Part shown: positions 22,676 to 34,414 of the stretch, piece after piece
Position numbering within the stretch: position 1 is the stretch's first letter
Layout of the letters: the number at the start of each line of letters is the position of its first letter
Assembly (NCBI GenBank): GCA_907164885.2
Contig: OU015491.1
Span: 116,030,288 to 116,094,287, forward strand
DNA: 64,000 nt
DNA from: Dolomedes plantarius
Lineage: Eukaryota; Arthropoda; Arachnida; Araneae; Dolomedidae
Direction of reading: 5' to 3'
Program-made: the position numbers and the translations under genes
The notes under the pieces: generated by a model
Seen by the model: the letters and a program-made list of their open reading frames with translations, nothing else
What the model was told of the DNA's origin: nothing
Databases searched by the model: none

Positions 22676-24961
22676 TTATTTTATCTTTACTGTAAATAAC
22701 AAATATTGGGGAATATAATTATTATATACCCTATATTTATTATTCAAAGTTTTTTAAAAAAGAAGTTTGTTAACTTTTTCCTCCTTAAATCGACTTCTTT
22801 TTTTTTCACTAACTATCCCATCAGCTAGGGAAAAAACTCTTTCTCATGGAACGGTCTTTACTAACAAACACTTAATTTCAACTTTAACCAATGTAGAATT
22901 CTTATAATTATAATTATCAGAGTAAAATGTGAGTGGGTTGCCTTTTAGTTTAAAAACAGGAGTTTTGAAATAAATTGCAAGTTCGGGCACTAAACTACCT
23001 ATGTCAAGTTCCTCCAACAGCTTCGACCCCTTTCTTACACTCCAGTTATCTTCTACCATCTTGTGGTGGTCCTCCAAAAAGTATGTTCTGCACAAAATAA
23101 TGAATGCATACATGTAAATAATATTGTTAAGTTTAAATTTATTTGGCACAATCTTATTTATTTGGCACAACAGCCTTGTCTTGGGGGTAAGATTTTTAAA
23201 CCGTGGATCCAATAGAGATGGCATTGCAAAAAATTGACATTTCTCAATGCCATAAAATCTCTTATAGCATTGAGCTAGAACACTTTCTTTAGCTTTTTTC
23301 CTAGCTCTGAACCGCACGACACTGCATTTATTTTATTAAGCATCATTTTTACTATCGGCATTAACACACGAACTTTTCTCCTGATGCTTGTGTTGTTGCA
23401 AGTTCTATACTTTTGAATAACGTACAAAATTCTTGTAAAAACTCCATGTCCGTGGCTGAGAGCATCGGCGGAGCCGATTTATTGAATTTAACAATACTTA
23501 TAACAACCTCACTCAACTAAAGGAATCTTTCTAACATGTAAAATGTGAAATTCCACCTTGTCGATACACTCTGAATCAGAATAAGTTCTATTTTTTTTCT
23601 AAGTTCATCACTTCCGACTACGCTATGCTTGGACGATTTCACAATGTTTTTCACTCTATCTATAATTGAAACAGCGGTAGGGATTCATATGTTTTTTGTG
23701 CCATTAAGATAAGAAAGTGGGAAAAACAGTAGCTGTGCTTTTTTTCCCAAATGCTTTTTCTACTGCACTTACAATGTTACTTTCCCCATCTGTAACGACA
23801 GTTGTAACTTTCTCTGGTGTGAATCTCCATTCTGAGCACGTATCTGTGAAATGACCAGCCAGATTTTGTGATGTGTGATTTTCATGTAACTCATGAACTC
23901 TGACAATTACAGACTGGAGTACCCAATTTTCGATAAAATGAGTTGTTACTCCAAGAAAGCTTCTCGCCCGGTAAGCTTCCGTCCAAATATCTGTTGTGAG
24001 ATACACATTTGAGACATTGCTCAATCGTTCTTTTAGCATAAATAACACTGTTTCGTACTTCTGATCAATTATTGAATCTATTTTTCTTCGTGATAGAACA
24101 GTATATAAATGCACACTTACCTTTAACAAGTGTTTAAAACCCTCGTCTTCAATAATTGAAATCAGCTGAAAATCTTTACAAATCATGTAAAAAATAGCTT
24201 GAGAAATTTTTCTGTGCATATCTCCATCATCTTTAAAACAAATCACATTTGTGAAACTGCCTTTCAAAGTTTTTGGATGGTACCTAGGAATAGAGGAATA
24301 CGAACTTACGGTTTCTTCTCTATGTTCAGTTTCAGTCAACGAAGTTCTTCGAATGGCTGGGGCTGCAGCATCTGGATTGAGTGGTTAACTTTTTGCCTTG
24401 GACTTCATTGATGACTAAAAATTCTGGTTGTAAATATCGCCATGTTTTGCCTTCAAATGTCCAGATAAATTCGTGGTATTGCCAGAAGTTTTGAGGGACT
24501 TAAGGCAAATATTGCATTGCGCCCATTTGTCAGAGGTTTTGCAAAAATATTTCCAAACGGAACTTTTCCGAGGCATCTTTCTAATAATATTAACGTTAAA
24601 TTATATAAAACCAAAACAAAACAAAAACTGAAATGGCCGCTCTTGTGTTTATAATATTTATAAAATAAAACCCCAAGGAAGGTTCTGGAGTGTCAATAAC
24701 ATTCCAAGCGCTTTGATTGGTTCATTGGTTGTTGATATCCATTTGTCTCGTTGCTAGGGAATCGTTCCCCCTCTTGTATTCGTCCTTTTCAGAATTCAGA
24801 CTTACATTTACTGAATGTGAAAATTATTCTACGCGGTTAATTTTTTTATTATGGTAATTTTTCATTAAAAAAATATCGAATCAACGTAAAACATCGAGCA
24901 TAAAACATCGGCTACATTAATTCGATGTTTTGAAAACATCGACATCGATGTCGCATCCCTA
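22676..24961 (-). mobile_element. BED-finger hAT transposon (copy 1)
   Basis: Homology with the copy C intron stops at about 22676 and transposon sequence begins. The far end at 24961 reads, on the minus strand, TAGGGATGCGACATCGATG, followed by palindromic ATCGATG/ACATCG sub-terminal repeats. It carries one transposase pseudogene. A second copy occurs at 62532-64000. Confidence 0.65.
22757..24576 (-). pseudogene. hAT transposase with N-terminal BED zinc finger (ZBED4-like)
   Basis: The ATG at 24576 opens M-P-R-K-S-S-V-W-K-Y-F, a BED finger with CNIC and a later HLKAKH (zinc ligands C-x2-C...H-x4-H). The middle part (24339-23704) contains LTTDIWTEAYRARSFLGVT and VTDGESNIVSAVEKAFG, the first catalytic region of hAT transposases. 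The distal part contains AMPSLLDPRFKNL and, after a stop, ERVFSLADGIVSEKK, the C-terminal dimerisation region. Stops near 22855, 23700 and 24360 inactivate it. Full-length members are about 600-700 aa, which fits the span. Confidence 0.75.
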
Positions 24962-24964
24962 TGA

Positions 24965-25160
24965 CATATCTATTTTCTTGGGCACATTTCTTTGGCTGCC
25001 ACAAGCAAACATGATTTAATTAATCCCCCATCGGTAAATGGTTTTCCTTTCGTGGCTAATAAATGAGCTATTCGTAAGCTGGCTTTAATTACTGCTAAAT
25101 TATCATTTTTTATTTTTACAAATAAATTGCGTTGGGATGACGCATTCTATTTTAAACTTT
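24965..25160 (-). pseudogene. hAT transposase fragment (GTF2IRD2/ZBED5-like)
   Basis: Minus-strand translation gives NDNLAVIKASLRIAHLLATK, GKPFTDGGLIKSCLLVAAKE and a following M-C-P. This corresponds to the region after the BED finger in this hAT subgroup. It abuts the end of the hAT copy at 24961 and is not part of it. Confidence 0.5.
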
Positions 25161-25429
25161 CCAATTTTAATGATCGTTCATTTTTTGTGAGGTTTGAATA
25201 CGGTGTCGTGTTCTTAGTTTGATAATGACGACGTGTATTGTACTCTTTTCACACAGCTATTATGGCATTGCATATATTTAAAATAAAACTTTGTCATTTC
25301 ATTCTATAGAAAAATAACTGGCACTCCATTCTGCTTTAGTTTTTAGAATTGATTTTAATTCTCTATTTGTTGAGCCAGTGTTGGATGGTGATCATATTAT
25401 GTTCATTAACATTTTTGATAGCATATTAA

Positions 25430-25990
25430 AATGTTTGCAGGAAGAGTAAAGGGCAATGTCATCAGCGTAAATGGCAAGGTTGATATTTGTGCCCGATAAG
25501 TCGTTTACATAGATATTAAAAAGAATTGGTCTAAGTACACTACCTTGAGGAAGGCCACTGAAAACAATGAAAATATTGGAGAGCTATTTTTGACGTAGAA
25601 AGTGCGATTATTGAGATAGGAAATAAGAGGTTTAATACTTTGGGGGGGGTGAGTTGTAGATGATTAGTTCATGAATTAGACCATCAATTCAAACTTTGTC
25701 GAACGCTAAACAAACGTCTAAGAACAGGGTAGCGGTGAAGAGTTTATTTTTCTGGCATTTGTTAAGTGTTCAGTTAAACGGTAGGCTTGGTGGAGAGATT
25801 TTCTGAAACCAAATTGATAGGGAATGAGAATGTTATTGTTTTCCAGGTGTTCGTTAATATAATTCGCGATAAATTTTTCTGTAATTTTGCTGATAGAATT
25901 AAGATAACTAATTGGCCGATAACTGCTGGGTGAAAAAGATGTTTTGTTTGGTTTAGGAATAAGAACAAACAAATACGAAATTTTATACTG
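25430..25990 (-). pseudogene. LINE reverse transcriptase fragment (Jockey-like)
   Basis: The minus strand encodes IPKPNKTSFSPSSYRPISYL (motif region 1-2) and YQFGFRKSLHQAYRLTEHLT. After shifts it gives GLPQGSVL and an AIYADDIALYS catalytic motif near 25470. The order and the YADD box fit a non-LTR reverse transcriptase. Several frameshifts inactivate it. The upstream half appears displaced to 27.5-28.1 kb or belongs to another copy. Confidence 0.65.
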
Positions 25991-26064
25991 ATATTTCGAA
26001 GATAAATCATAAAGTTGGGGTCGCTTGCATCAAATACATAAATAATGAAAAGATAGAAATAAAT

Positions 26065-26780
26065 CTTAAATGATTGAATGATCATGTTTCCTCCTATGCG
26101 GCTGAAGTTATAGCTATAAAAATGGCTGTCACTAACGCAATTAATAATGGAATAAAGGAATTGGATATATTTAGTGTTTCGGGAAGCGCGTTGCAATCCA
26201 TGAACACATACTACGTTAAATGTAATCATAATAAAGATATTAAGAGTTTAATAAATAATAATAATCTAAGGTTCCATTTTCATTGGGTATAGGCCCATGC
26301 TGGCTTTACCGAAAACGAGAAAATAGACCTGGCAGCAAAACTTGCTAATACTAGAGACCAGATTGATGGAGAAATTAAATTTACCAGGACCCAGATTAAA
26401 ACAAAAATCAGAGATTGGGGCTTGAGTGTATGGCAAGATAGGTGGAATAGAAGTGACCGTGGCAGACCTGTTTTTATTGTATTTCCTGAACTATGAACAC
26501 AAAGGTGATCTTCAAATTTTTTTATTAACCAGGACATCATTCAGCATGGTTGTTTCGGCTCATATCAAAAAAGAATTTTTGGAAAACCTGATTCTAGCGA
26601 ATGCGGTGCTGCTCAGACTACAGAACACAGTCTGAAAGTATGCGACAGATGGAAAGATCAACATTCCAAACTTCCTAGAGCAGTGTTGAATGGACCGGCT
26701 AACCAATTTTATTTGGACTTTTATTGTCGCAGATTCATTACGATTGTAATGAACGACCTATTAGATAAACATTAACCTTT
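26065..26780 (+). pseudogene. LINE RNase H domain and C-terminal zinc-knuckle region
   Basis: A + strand frame reads SSYAAEVIAIKMAVTNAI, then a degraded D-S motif, then FHFHWV, AHAGFTENEKIDLAAKLA, and later CGAAQTTEHSLKVC (CCHC-like, after a shift). RNase H followed by this zinc motif is typical of I/R1/Jockey-type LINE ORF2 C-termini. A stop at 26290 and shifts near 26480-26600 break it. It lies opposite in orientation to the neighbouring LINE pieces. Confidence 0.6.
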
Positions 26781-27500
26781 TCAGGGTACCTCACATTCCC
26801 AGATTTGTTGAGAATAACGAAACTTGGTCTATATTCATTACTTATAACTACGTAAAATATTTACCATTAAGTAGGTTTGGTTTACCATTAGTAATCTGGT
26901 TTTTGTTCTTGGGCCTGGGCCTGGCCCCTGGCCCTTCCGACGGGTCGGATATTCTTTAGAAATTCTCCAAAGGTTAATGTCATAGAGTCAAGTTTAATGT
27001 GTTTGTTTCGATGTTCATGGAAATAATAATTGATTGAAAGAGTTTTGCTATGTATAATTGTTAGTAAAGTTGTTTATAATTGTATAAAATGTCTAATGGA
27101 GTTATAGGTTGTATATGAACGTATACAATAAGTTTATTGGCTTTGTATAAATTGCTTGTAAAATGTTTACATTTTTGAACATGTTTTATGTGCTTAATAG
27201 TTATGCTTTTATTGTTTATAAAGGTGCTATTTTTAGATTTAAAGTTAAGTTAATAATTCTGGTTCGCTGTTTATACTTGAAAGTAAATTTTGTATTTTGT
27301 GTATCCATTGTGATTGTATAAACAATAAAAGTTAATACAATAAACTTTTAAAGTTAAGTTTTAAAAGTTATGGATGTATTTGAGTTTTTCTCGTGTATTG
27401 AGCTATGAGGCTTTTCAACTTTGCTGTTTTGAATTATGTAAGAAATGTAATTTAATTGTTGAAGTTTGTAAGCAATCGCACGTCAGTCATTACTTACTGT
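26781..27500 (+). other. AT-rich 3' region of the + strand LINE
   Basis: No coding frame of interest. It follows the LINE RNase H remnant and includes GGGCCTGGGCCTGGCCCCTG near 26919 and several near-AATAAA motifs, so it is probably the LINE 3' UTR. Confidence 0.35.
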
Positions 27501-27519
27501 ATGTATACCTTCGGGCATG

Positions 27520-28140
27520 GACGGTATTGCTTTTGGGTTAAGGATGAGAACAATGATTTTTTCTAGCTATGTGGAAAAAACTCGAATTTAAAAATGGAGA
27601 TAATAACAATTGAAATTTTGAAAATATATTTGTAGGGTGGATGCTTGAGCATGGTAATGTTAATATAGTCCTAACCATGAGATTTTCTTTTGGCAAGATT
27701 TTTAATAATTTCACGGACATCAGTAGAGACAATGTAGGAAGTAGGACTTTCATGAGGCGTGGAAAGAAAAACATTTAAACTATTTTTAACAATGCTTTCA
27801 ATGCTAGTATAAGTTCGGGATTGAGAGTGAAGTTTTTAGCGAAGTTTTTCCCTATGAGGTTTCTCTTATCTATATCTCTGTTATAGCATGCGCATTTAGG
27901 TCGGGGTCTTTCAAGGGGGAATGGTTCGGTACGGGTTTTTGAAGTGTTTAGAGGCTCGCCAAATGGAGTTGTTAGTAGCGTGTAAAGATTTAAAGTAATT
28001 TTGTCAGTTTTTGTTAGAAAGGTCACGAAGATAATACTTTAGGTCTTCCTGGGCTTTGTTTACATTAGTTTTATTTTCAGAAGTTCTATTAGTTTGAAAA
28101 CTTTTACGCGCTCTATTTTTATTGTTACATAATTATAATT
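27520..28140 (-). pseudogene. LINE ORF2 fragment between endonuclease and reverse transcriptase
   Basis: Two adjacent open frames (28026-27775 and 27774-27538) read as a degraded stretch with a KNFTLNPELILALK segment. They sit in the right order between endonuclease-like sequence at 28.14-28.41 kb and reverse transcriptase at 25.4-26.0 kb. No catalytic motif is visible, so identity rests on order. Confidence 0.35.
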
Positions 28141-28410
28141 TTAGGTTGTTGATCTTGGTGAGTTTTAACTTGCGGGGTATAAGTTTGGTGCTATTGTTTA
28201 GGCAGATATTTAAATTAGTAGCAATACTGGTTACAAGGTTTTCTAGTTCAGTTACGTTATTTACTATGGGGGAATGCAAGGGATATTATCAAGCTCATTA
28301 GCAAATATTTTCCAGTTGACGTGTTTTGTGTAGTTGATAATTAAAGGATTACGATCAAATGGAATTTTAATTTCTACAGGCTATGATCAGATGAAAGTTC
28401 GCAAAGGATG
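28140..28410 (-). pseudogene. LINE endonuclease C-terminal fragment, copy 1 (cut at TTAG)
   Basis: Nearly identical to 29935-30213. Homology ends at 28410, exactly where a piggyBac-like end (CCCATTAGTGCC) begins after TTAG. Confidence 0.55.
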
Positions 28411-29083
28411 TTAGCCCATTAGTGCCAAGCGCCCTTTTAAAAGAACACTTACATAGTAAGCTCTAAATCACTGAATTTTTTATCTTTTTTCGATCCAAAT
28501 AGCCGAATATCATGATAAAGTGTTGTATTTGTTATCATCCAACAGATGGGAGCAGTATATTAATGTTCTATTTCTGCTTTGAAGCTCTAAATTCAGAGTT
28601 AGTCGTTTATTAGCTCTTCAAAATGGCGTCACGCATGACGAAGACCTGTCGATTACCTCTGTCGTTTTATGGTTCAGTTCCGGCACTTATACAGAATCTT
28701 GTCGTTGGTGCGTGGATGCCCAGAGTGCTTGATTTCTGTTTGTCTTTTGTCTATTTTAGTATAATTTTTCTATCTATATCTGTTGGATTATTAATTTATT
28801 AATTTAATTTTTAATGTTAATAAATAAATTCATGAAATTTTCTTTTGAAATGCAAAATAGATCAGTCTGAAGTTATTACACCCCCCCAAAAAAAAATTAA
28901 ATAAATAAACTAGAAACGCTTATGGATGTAAGTATGCTTTTACTATAGTGGGTGCACTGTGCTCCACCCAAGATTTTTTTCTGTATCTCCCACTGCCCCC
29001 ATTTACTATATAAACCAAAAACCACATTTTCAAAAATATGTACAATTTAGTATAAAATTAGGTGGGCCCCATAATTTTTGGGG

Positions 29084-29182
29084 CCCTGGCATGGGCATGG
29101 CATGGGCATGGCCCTGGCATGGGCATGGCCCTGGCATGGGCATTTCCGCATGGGCAAGTGCCCCACTTGCCCATGCGGAAAT
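29084..29182. repeat. GGCATGGGCATGGCCCT minisatellite ending in a perfect hairpin
   Basis: About 57 bp of imperfect CATGGGCATGGCCCTGG repeats run into a perfect 19-bp inverted repeat (arms 29142-29160 and 29164-29182, 3-nt loop). They sit directly upstream of the piggyBac coding remnant and give artefactual Gly/His/Ala-rich frames on both strands. Confidence 0.85.
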
Positions 29183-29194
29183 CTGGGCCTGGTC

Positions 29195-29633
29195 TCAATA
29201 TAATAAATTTATGGGAGGCACCGATCGAATGGATCAAAATCTTGCACAATACCGGTGTTCCATACGGTCTAAAAAATGGTGGTGGCCACTGTTTTGTTTA
29301 GCTTAGAAACATCAATCCAAAATGCGTGGCTACTGTACAGATTATGCCCTTCTAATGACAGTAACAGAATGGATTTCCTCCAATTTAGAAGGGAAATCTG
29401 TCAGACATATTTTTTAAGTACAGTAAGAGACCAAATAACAGTCTGGATGCAGGGAAACCAAAAAAACTTTCAAACAGAGTGTCTGGTGATGTCCGGTATG
29501 ACGGAAAAGATCATTTAATCGTTGTGAAGCCGAAACAGATAAGATTTTCTGTGGCAAAAAATTCACAAGAAAATGCAATAAATGTTTAGTTGGATTGCAT
29601 GATAAATGCTTTAAAATCTTTCACACAAAATAG
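29195..29633 (+). pseudogene. piggyBac transposase C-terminal part
   Basis: The frame opens with YNKFMGGTDRMDQNLAQYR, the signature around the last catalytic Asp of piggyBac transposases. It continues with SIRSKKWWWPLF, then after a shift near 29300 with LETSIQNAWLLYRLCP and MDFLQFRREICQTY. A second shift near 29510 leads to the cysteine-rich tail (FCGKKFTRKCNKCLVGLHDK, then CFKIFHT) and a stop at 29631-29633. Two frameshifts and a lost N-terminus make it dead. Confidence 0.75.
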
Positions 29634-29934
29634 CTTGTATATAAATTGTGTAAAAAAAAATTACGAATAGATTTTTAATTATTATGTATTTTGATAAGCC
29701 CTTTTTACATGTAAATTTAAATATAAAAGTGTGTAAAATTTATCATAAGACATAATTTATTAAATTTTTGCCTTTTAAGCTTTTGCATTTTTAGCTTTTT
29801 AAATTGTTTTGATTTCTTTTAAATGATTAAAATACAATTTAAATTCCTTATGTTTATTTTATTATGCATTTTTTCGCAGGGTTCCATTTGTTTCATGCGT
29901 TTATTTATCTAAAAACGACATTAAAGGGAATAGT

Positions 29935-30465
29935 TTTACGTTGTTGATCTTGGTGAGTTTTAACTTGGGGGGTATAAGTTTGGTGCTATTGTTTAGGCAG
30001 ATATTTAAATTAGTAGCAATACTGGTTACAAAGTTTTTTAGTTCAGTTACGTTATTTACTATGGGGGGAATGTAAGAGATATTATCAAGCTCATTAGTAA
30101 ATATTTTCCAGTTGAAGTGCTTTGTGTAGTTGATAAGTAAAGGATTTCGATCAAGTAGAATTTTAATTTCCACAGGGTTATGATCAGAAAAAAGTTCGCA
30201 AAGGGTGTTAATTGTGAGGTCATGGGGGAAAACCTTTAACGAGGGCAAGTCTATAATGCTACTGCTATTGTTGCTAAAGTGAATCGGAAATAGGGGTGCT
30301 ATTATGTAGACGTTAGTTTTACTCGTAAAGTCATAAATAATGTTACCGTAGTAGTTATGGGTGGTGCAGTTCCAAAGTTTATGTTGTGCATTAAGATCCC
30401 CAAAGATAAGAGTATTAATATTTAAAGTGTTTAGAGTATAAATATCGCTTTTGGGGTCTACTGCT
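29935..30465 (-). pseudogene. LINE apurinic endonuclease domain, copy 2
   Basis: On the minus strand, from 30465, the reading is LIFGDLNAQHKLWNC (catalytic GDxNA-H-W motif), then IIDLPSLK and SDHNPVEI (the SDHxP motif), followed by a linker to 29901. This is the C-terminal half of an AP-endonuclease-like domain of a Jockey-type LINE. One shift near 30250 separates the motifs. Confidence 0.65.
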
Positions 30466-30619
30466 TAAAACATTCGCCTGTTGGGGGTGCTTTTAAAAAC
30501 GACCAACGAGAGAATGCAACAGTAGTGCCACTCCTGGTCATTATTGTAACTTTTGAACAAACCTATCGACTGTTGCATAATAGCGTGTAATTTGATTTAT
30601 TATTCATGTTTAAAAAAAA

Positions 30620-30621
<2 letters not shown>

Positions 30622-30701
<80 letters not shown>
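30622..30701. repeat. (TA)n microsatellite
   Basis: About 80 bp of TA repeat next to a hAT-like end. Confidence 0.95.
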
Positions 30702-30703
<2 letters not shown>

Positions 30704-30751
30704 GCGGGTCGAATTAAAAACAAGCGGCGGGCCGTAGTTTGCCGACCCCTG
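30702..30751 (-). mobile_element. hAT-like terminal fragment
   Basis: Minus-strand CAGGGGTCGGCAAACTACGG followed by CCCGCCGC is a hAT-type terminus, related to that at 17740-17848. The rest of the element is replaced by the TA repeat. Confidence 0.4.
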
Positions 30752-30789
30752 ATCTAAACTGCTGTCTCCTTTGTTTTACAGTTCTCACT

Positions 30790-31052
30790 GAAAGTCTCAG
30801 TTGAAATTGTACCGATCGTGTCAAAGATGTTTTCCCGCGTATTTCAAAAGATTTAACAATAAGTCTTTTGATAACTGCACCATTTGCAAAACCAGTGCTC
30901 CGGCGGATGCCCAGCACCGGTTGTTTCAGTGTCCTGAATTGAATAACCGTAGGAGGGTCTTGGGGTTCTGGAGGGTTCTAGTTTGGTCTGGTTTTGTTAC
31001 TTACCTTTTCCGTTACTCTGGCCGTTCTCAGCTTCCTTACATCCTTCTCTGA
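30790..31052 (+). pseudogene. LINE ORF2 C-terminal zinc-knuckle fragment
   Basis: The frame contains FNNKSFDNCTICKTSAPADA and QHRLFQCPELNNRR, i.e. C-x2-C-x8-H-x4-C as at the C-terminus of R1/Jockey/I LINEs. Upstream reverse transcriptase is absent. It belongs to a different LINE from those at 25-30 kb (opposite strand). Confidence 0.55.
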
Positions 31053-32733
31053 TGGTCTTAACGTGGCGATCAAGCTATAGCCGTGTGGGATTAGTATTTT
31101 TATACATGCTTGATTTTGCAATCTGCACTTCATTACATTGTGCTTTTGATTTTGTAGTTCAATCCCAAATATTTCTTGTTGCATATAAAGTATTTAACCT
31201 CTTGGAAAATTGTAAAGAAACTTTGCTACGTACTTTGTTCTTTTAGCATTACGTGTTTTGGAAAATAATTATTGATATACATGTCTTTCGATGCATTCAA
31301 TAGTATTCTTCGGTATTATGTGCTGTATATTGTGAAGTATTCTATGGTATTATGTGTTGTATATAGTGTTTATTGTTGAGATGTATTAAGTAATTTGTAA
31401 TATGCAGCTCGCTCAATATACTGTCTTGGAATGTACTGTGTGTTCTTGTAATACTTATTTATTGTACCTTATGTAATTAGTAGTTTTCAATATAAATAAT
31501 TGCACATTTCTATATACTGTATATTTAATTGAATATTGTCGCTTATTGGGCATACTTGATATTACTTGTAGATAGTGTATTGTATAAGTATTGCAGGGTC
31601 TGTAAGTTTATGTACTACACTGCGGAGTAATCTTGTAAGTCATTTTTCATATCGTGCATAGTACTTTAGATATATTGTACAATTCTCTCTCAATGGATTT
31701 ACTGAGTCTTGATTGTTTGCAGCTGGTTTATGCTGTATTTTTTGTAAAATATTGCTATTATGTTTACTTGCCTCAAGGCCAGCTACTCCAGTTAGTTAAT
31801 TATTTAACCGGTAATGTTCTTACGCCAAGTTTTGGCGTTAAGTTTTTCGCGAGTTCTCTTTAGTTTACTAAACTAATTTTATTTGCACTAGTTCTAATTT
31901 TGTTACAGAGGCTTATAGTCAGCTTAAATTTCTGTTTATTGATAGCTTGAGTATTTATTTCAAGTTTATCTGTTTGGTGGCAATGTACCCAAACTTTAAA
32001 GGTTTGGTGGTATGGTGGTGGCTGTTCCTCTCCTGAAGAATTTCTTTTTGGTTTCTAGGGCTTTTGTGCAGTGTTTGAAGTAAGTGTATTAGTCATCTCA
32101 ATGTAAATGCCTTTTCTTAGGCCTTTTGTTAGGACGGGGTCATCCTCTATCTATCTCTCTTGACAACATGAAAAATCCAGCAAATGCAAAGCCTACAACT
32201 GCCATTTGACCTCTCTGCAGCCTCGACTAGAACAATTAATAAGAAAAACAACCATTTACCTAAGGCTAAATGTAACCAATATTTAGTTACCCTTTTCTCC
32301 CTCTTTCAGAAGGGTCTTTTAAGACTGCTTTGCAAACATTCGTCGCACACAACAGCCGACTGAGCCCAAACGATTTCTCCCGGATTATTTTCATCGAGTA
32401 ATCAAGATGCATTCTAAATACCAATTTTCAGCATACTTTTATCTTGATAGAACCTGCGATACGCAAGTTTCCATAGGATATTCCGTTAAAAACCAAGCTT
32501 CCTCAGAGGTAGGTTGATTATGTTAGCAGGAATCAGACAAGTAATGAGACAACTGAATGGAAAATAAAACAATGATGATGGTAAAAAAATGTATGGTAAG
32601 ACAAAAATCTATTAACTCTATTTTGCATCAGAGTTCTTAGATTTTATCTCTTACAATACAGTTTACCACCCATCATACTTTCATTTCTTTCCACGGTTCC
32701 TAGAAATGATTCCATGCATACTACTGTCGATTG
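31053..32733. other. AT-rich region, in part LINE 3' UTR
   Basis: No gene recognised. TGTATTATGTGCTGTATA-type imperfect repeats occur at 31310-31400. A C-rich CTCTATCTATCTCTCT tail near 32145 may mark the LINE 3' end. 32170-32733 looks like unique sequence without a supported frame. Confidence 0.4.
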
Positions 32734-32738
32734 GCATG

Positions 32739-32996
32739 TGTAAGAACTGAAGACACAACTCAACTCGACTTTTTTAGTAGAAAAAGGGAAGGAGGAAAGA
32801 TGCGGCCATGTTGGCTGATGTGAGGATCTGCCTATGACTACATAGTTGTTTATTCCTTTATTTTATATGTTTGTGTAATGTGCTGCTTTAAAGATCAATT
32901 AAAGTTTGGCAGCTAAAAAGAATATGACCTTTTATTTGTGTGTGTGAAGTCTCTCACCGCCTTTACCCACTCGTTCTACCAAGAAGGAGTTCTACT
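32739..32996 (+). repeat. 5' LTR of the gypsy-type element
   Basis: Begins TGTAAGAACT and ends AGTTCTACT. A TATTTTATATG promoter-like stretch and AATTAAAG lie inside. Confidence 0.9.
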
Positions 32997-33013
32997 GGCG
33001 CAGTCGGAAGGAT
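32996..33013 (+). promoter_or_regulatory. Primer-binding site
   Basis: TGGCGCAGTCGGAAGGAT directly follows the 5' LTR (first T shared with it). It has the TGG start of a tRNA 3'-end complement. Confidence 0.75.
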
Positions 33014-34414
33014 CGTATCAGGTGAGAGCTCTTATTTTTTGTGTAAATGCATGCTCCCGCATTTTAATATTTTAATTGTCTGGGCGAAATTATCTAGGAA
33101 TAGAGTGTTTAAAGTTGTTCTATCCCGGGACATAAAGTTTCTGTTTCTCGTCAGAGAAGAAAAAACGAATTCTCGCCAGAGAAAATCAAAAAGAATACGT
33201 CAGTATTCCGAGTATTATTTGTTTGTATATTTTATTTTAATTTTTAGTGTTGTTGTACTTTCAAGGGGAAAAATATTTTTTCCTTTCGATTTGGAATTTT
33301 CGCCCCAGATAATTAAGAATAGTTTTGTTAAACGCATGTTTAATCAGTTTTTGCAAACGACAATTCATCTAATGCACTGCATTTAAATTTGAAGATATTA
33401 CATATCAAATAAGTTAAGATTTGTTGTCTGAATTTATTTTGTTTAGCAATTACATTTAGTAATTCGAAAGTCAACCTATGTAAAATCATACATCAGTGTA
33501 TTCTTATGAACTTCTGGTTCTGTTTTGTACATCAGTGTATTCTTAAGAACTTCTGGTTCTGTTTTGGCCCCATGCCAAGTTATTTTAAACGGTTTTCAGG
33601 AAATGACTTAAATAAGAACGATTTTGTTATTTTTTTTTGTGTGTAACAAATCATTGTTTATGCATATTATAAATGGAATAATTTCGATAGAATTGTGGAT
33701 TTCGTTTTGGTTTTATTTTACTGTATGATATACGTACTTGGGATTTATTCTTGATGGATATTCTTAGTATAAGGATTGTATAATTACATTTTAGGTGGGA
33801 TATTTAAGGTTGACGAATAGCGTGGAATAAAATAAATACGTTTGATTATTTTATATAGTGTTCTGATAAAATATTATCGGTTCTGTTGGTGACATTTAAC
33901 ATTCATTATTGGAAATTTTACAAAATTGAGTTGTGCATACAATATTTTTATCGAAGGTTTTGATATTTAAAGATTTTTTTTTACAGTTTTGTGAAAACGA
34001 AACTTTAATGTTTGTTCTTGGATTTGTTAATATTTTTTTTTGAAAGTATGATATTTTGTTTCTGTGGTTAAAATATTATAGCACGTTAGTTCGAACAGTT
34101 TGTTTACGTGTAGTACTTACTAACTACACATTAATGGTTATTGGGTGTTATTAGGTATTTATTTGAACTTGTATCAATTACTGTATTCAAGGGTTGACAC
34201 AGTTAGTGTTAAAAATAAAACTTTGGTTTTTGGTGTTTATTAGTGTAGTATATGTTTAGAAGTGTATTATTAGATTTAACCCCATGAGTCATTTATCGTC
34301 AGATATATATATATTATTTTTCGGGGCTTCTGAAAAAAATCCCTGTTTGTTCTAAGAATTATATTTTTGGCTAGATATATTTATAAAATAAGGGGTTACT
34401 AGACACTAAGCACC
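33014..34414 (+). other. Long 5' leader of the gypsy-type element
   Basis: 1.4 kb with no supported coding sequence. It contains a 39-bp tandem duplication (33490-33528, 33529-33567). A 148-codon frame at 32940-33386 starts inside the LTR and resembles nothing. Confidence 0.6.
33490..33567. repeat. 39-bp tandem duplication in the leader
   Basis: Two adjacent copies, beginning ACATCAGTGTATTCTT, differ at two positions. Confidence 0.9.

Larger units (their letters stand above)
28415..29633 (+). mobile_element. piggyBac-like element remnant
   Basis: The left end CCCATTAGTGCCAAGCGCCC follows TTAG (28411-28414), a one-base variant of the TTAA target. The transposase C-terminus is at 29195-29633. 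The right terminus was not found, and the transposase N-terminal half is missing. Confidence 0.45.

Noticed and set aside
28959..29306. 115-codon frame rich in Ala-Trp-His-Gly
   Set aside because: The middle is the GGCATGGGCATGG minisatellite; only its last ~35 residues are real piggyBac coding sequence.
32940..33386. 148-codon frame in the gypsy leader
   Set aside because: It starts inside the LTR, has no similarity to Env or other known domain, and lies in a non-coding leader.
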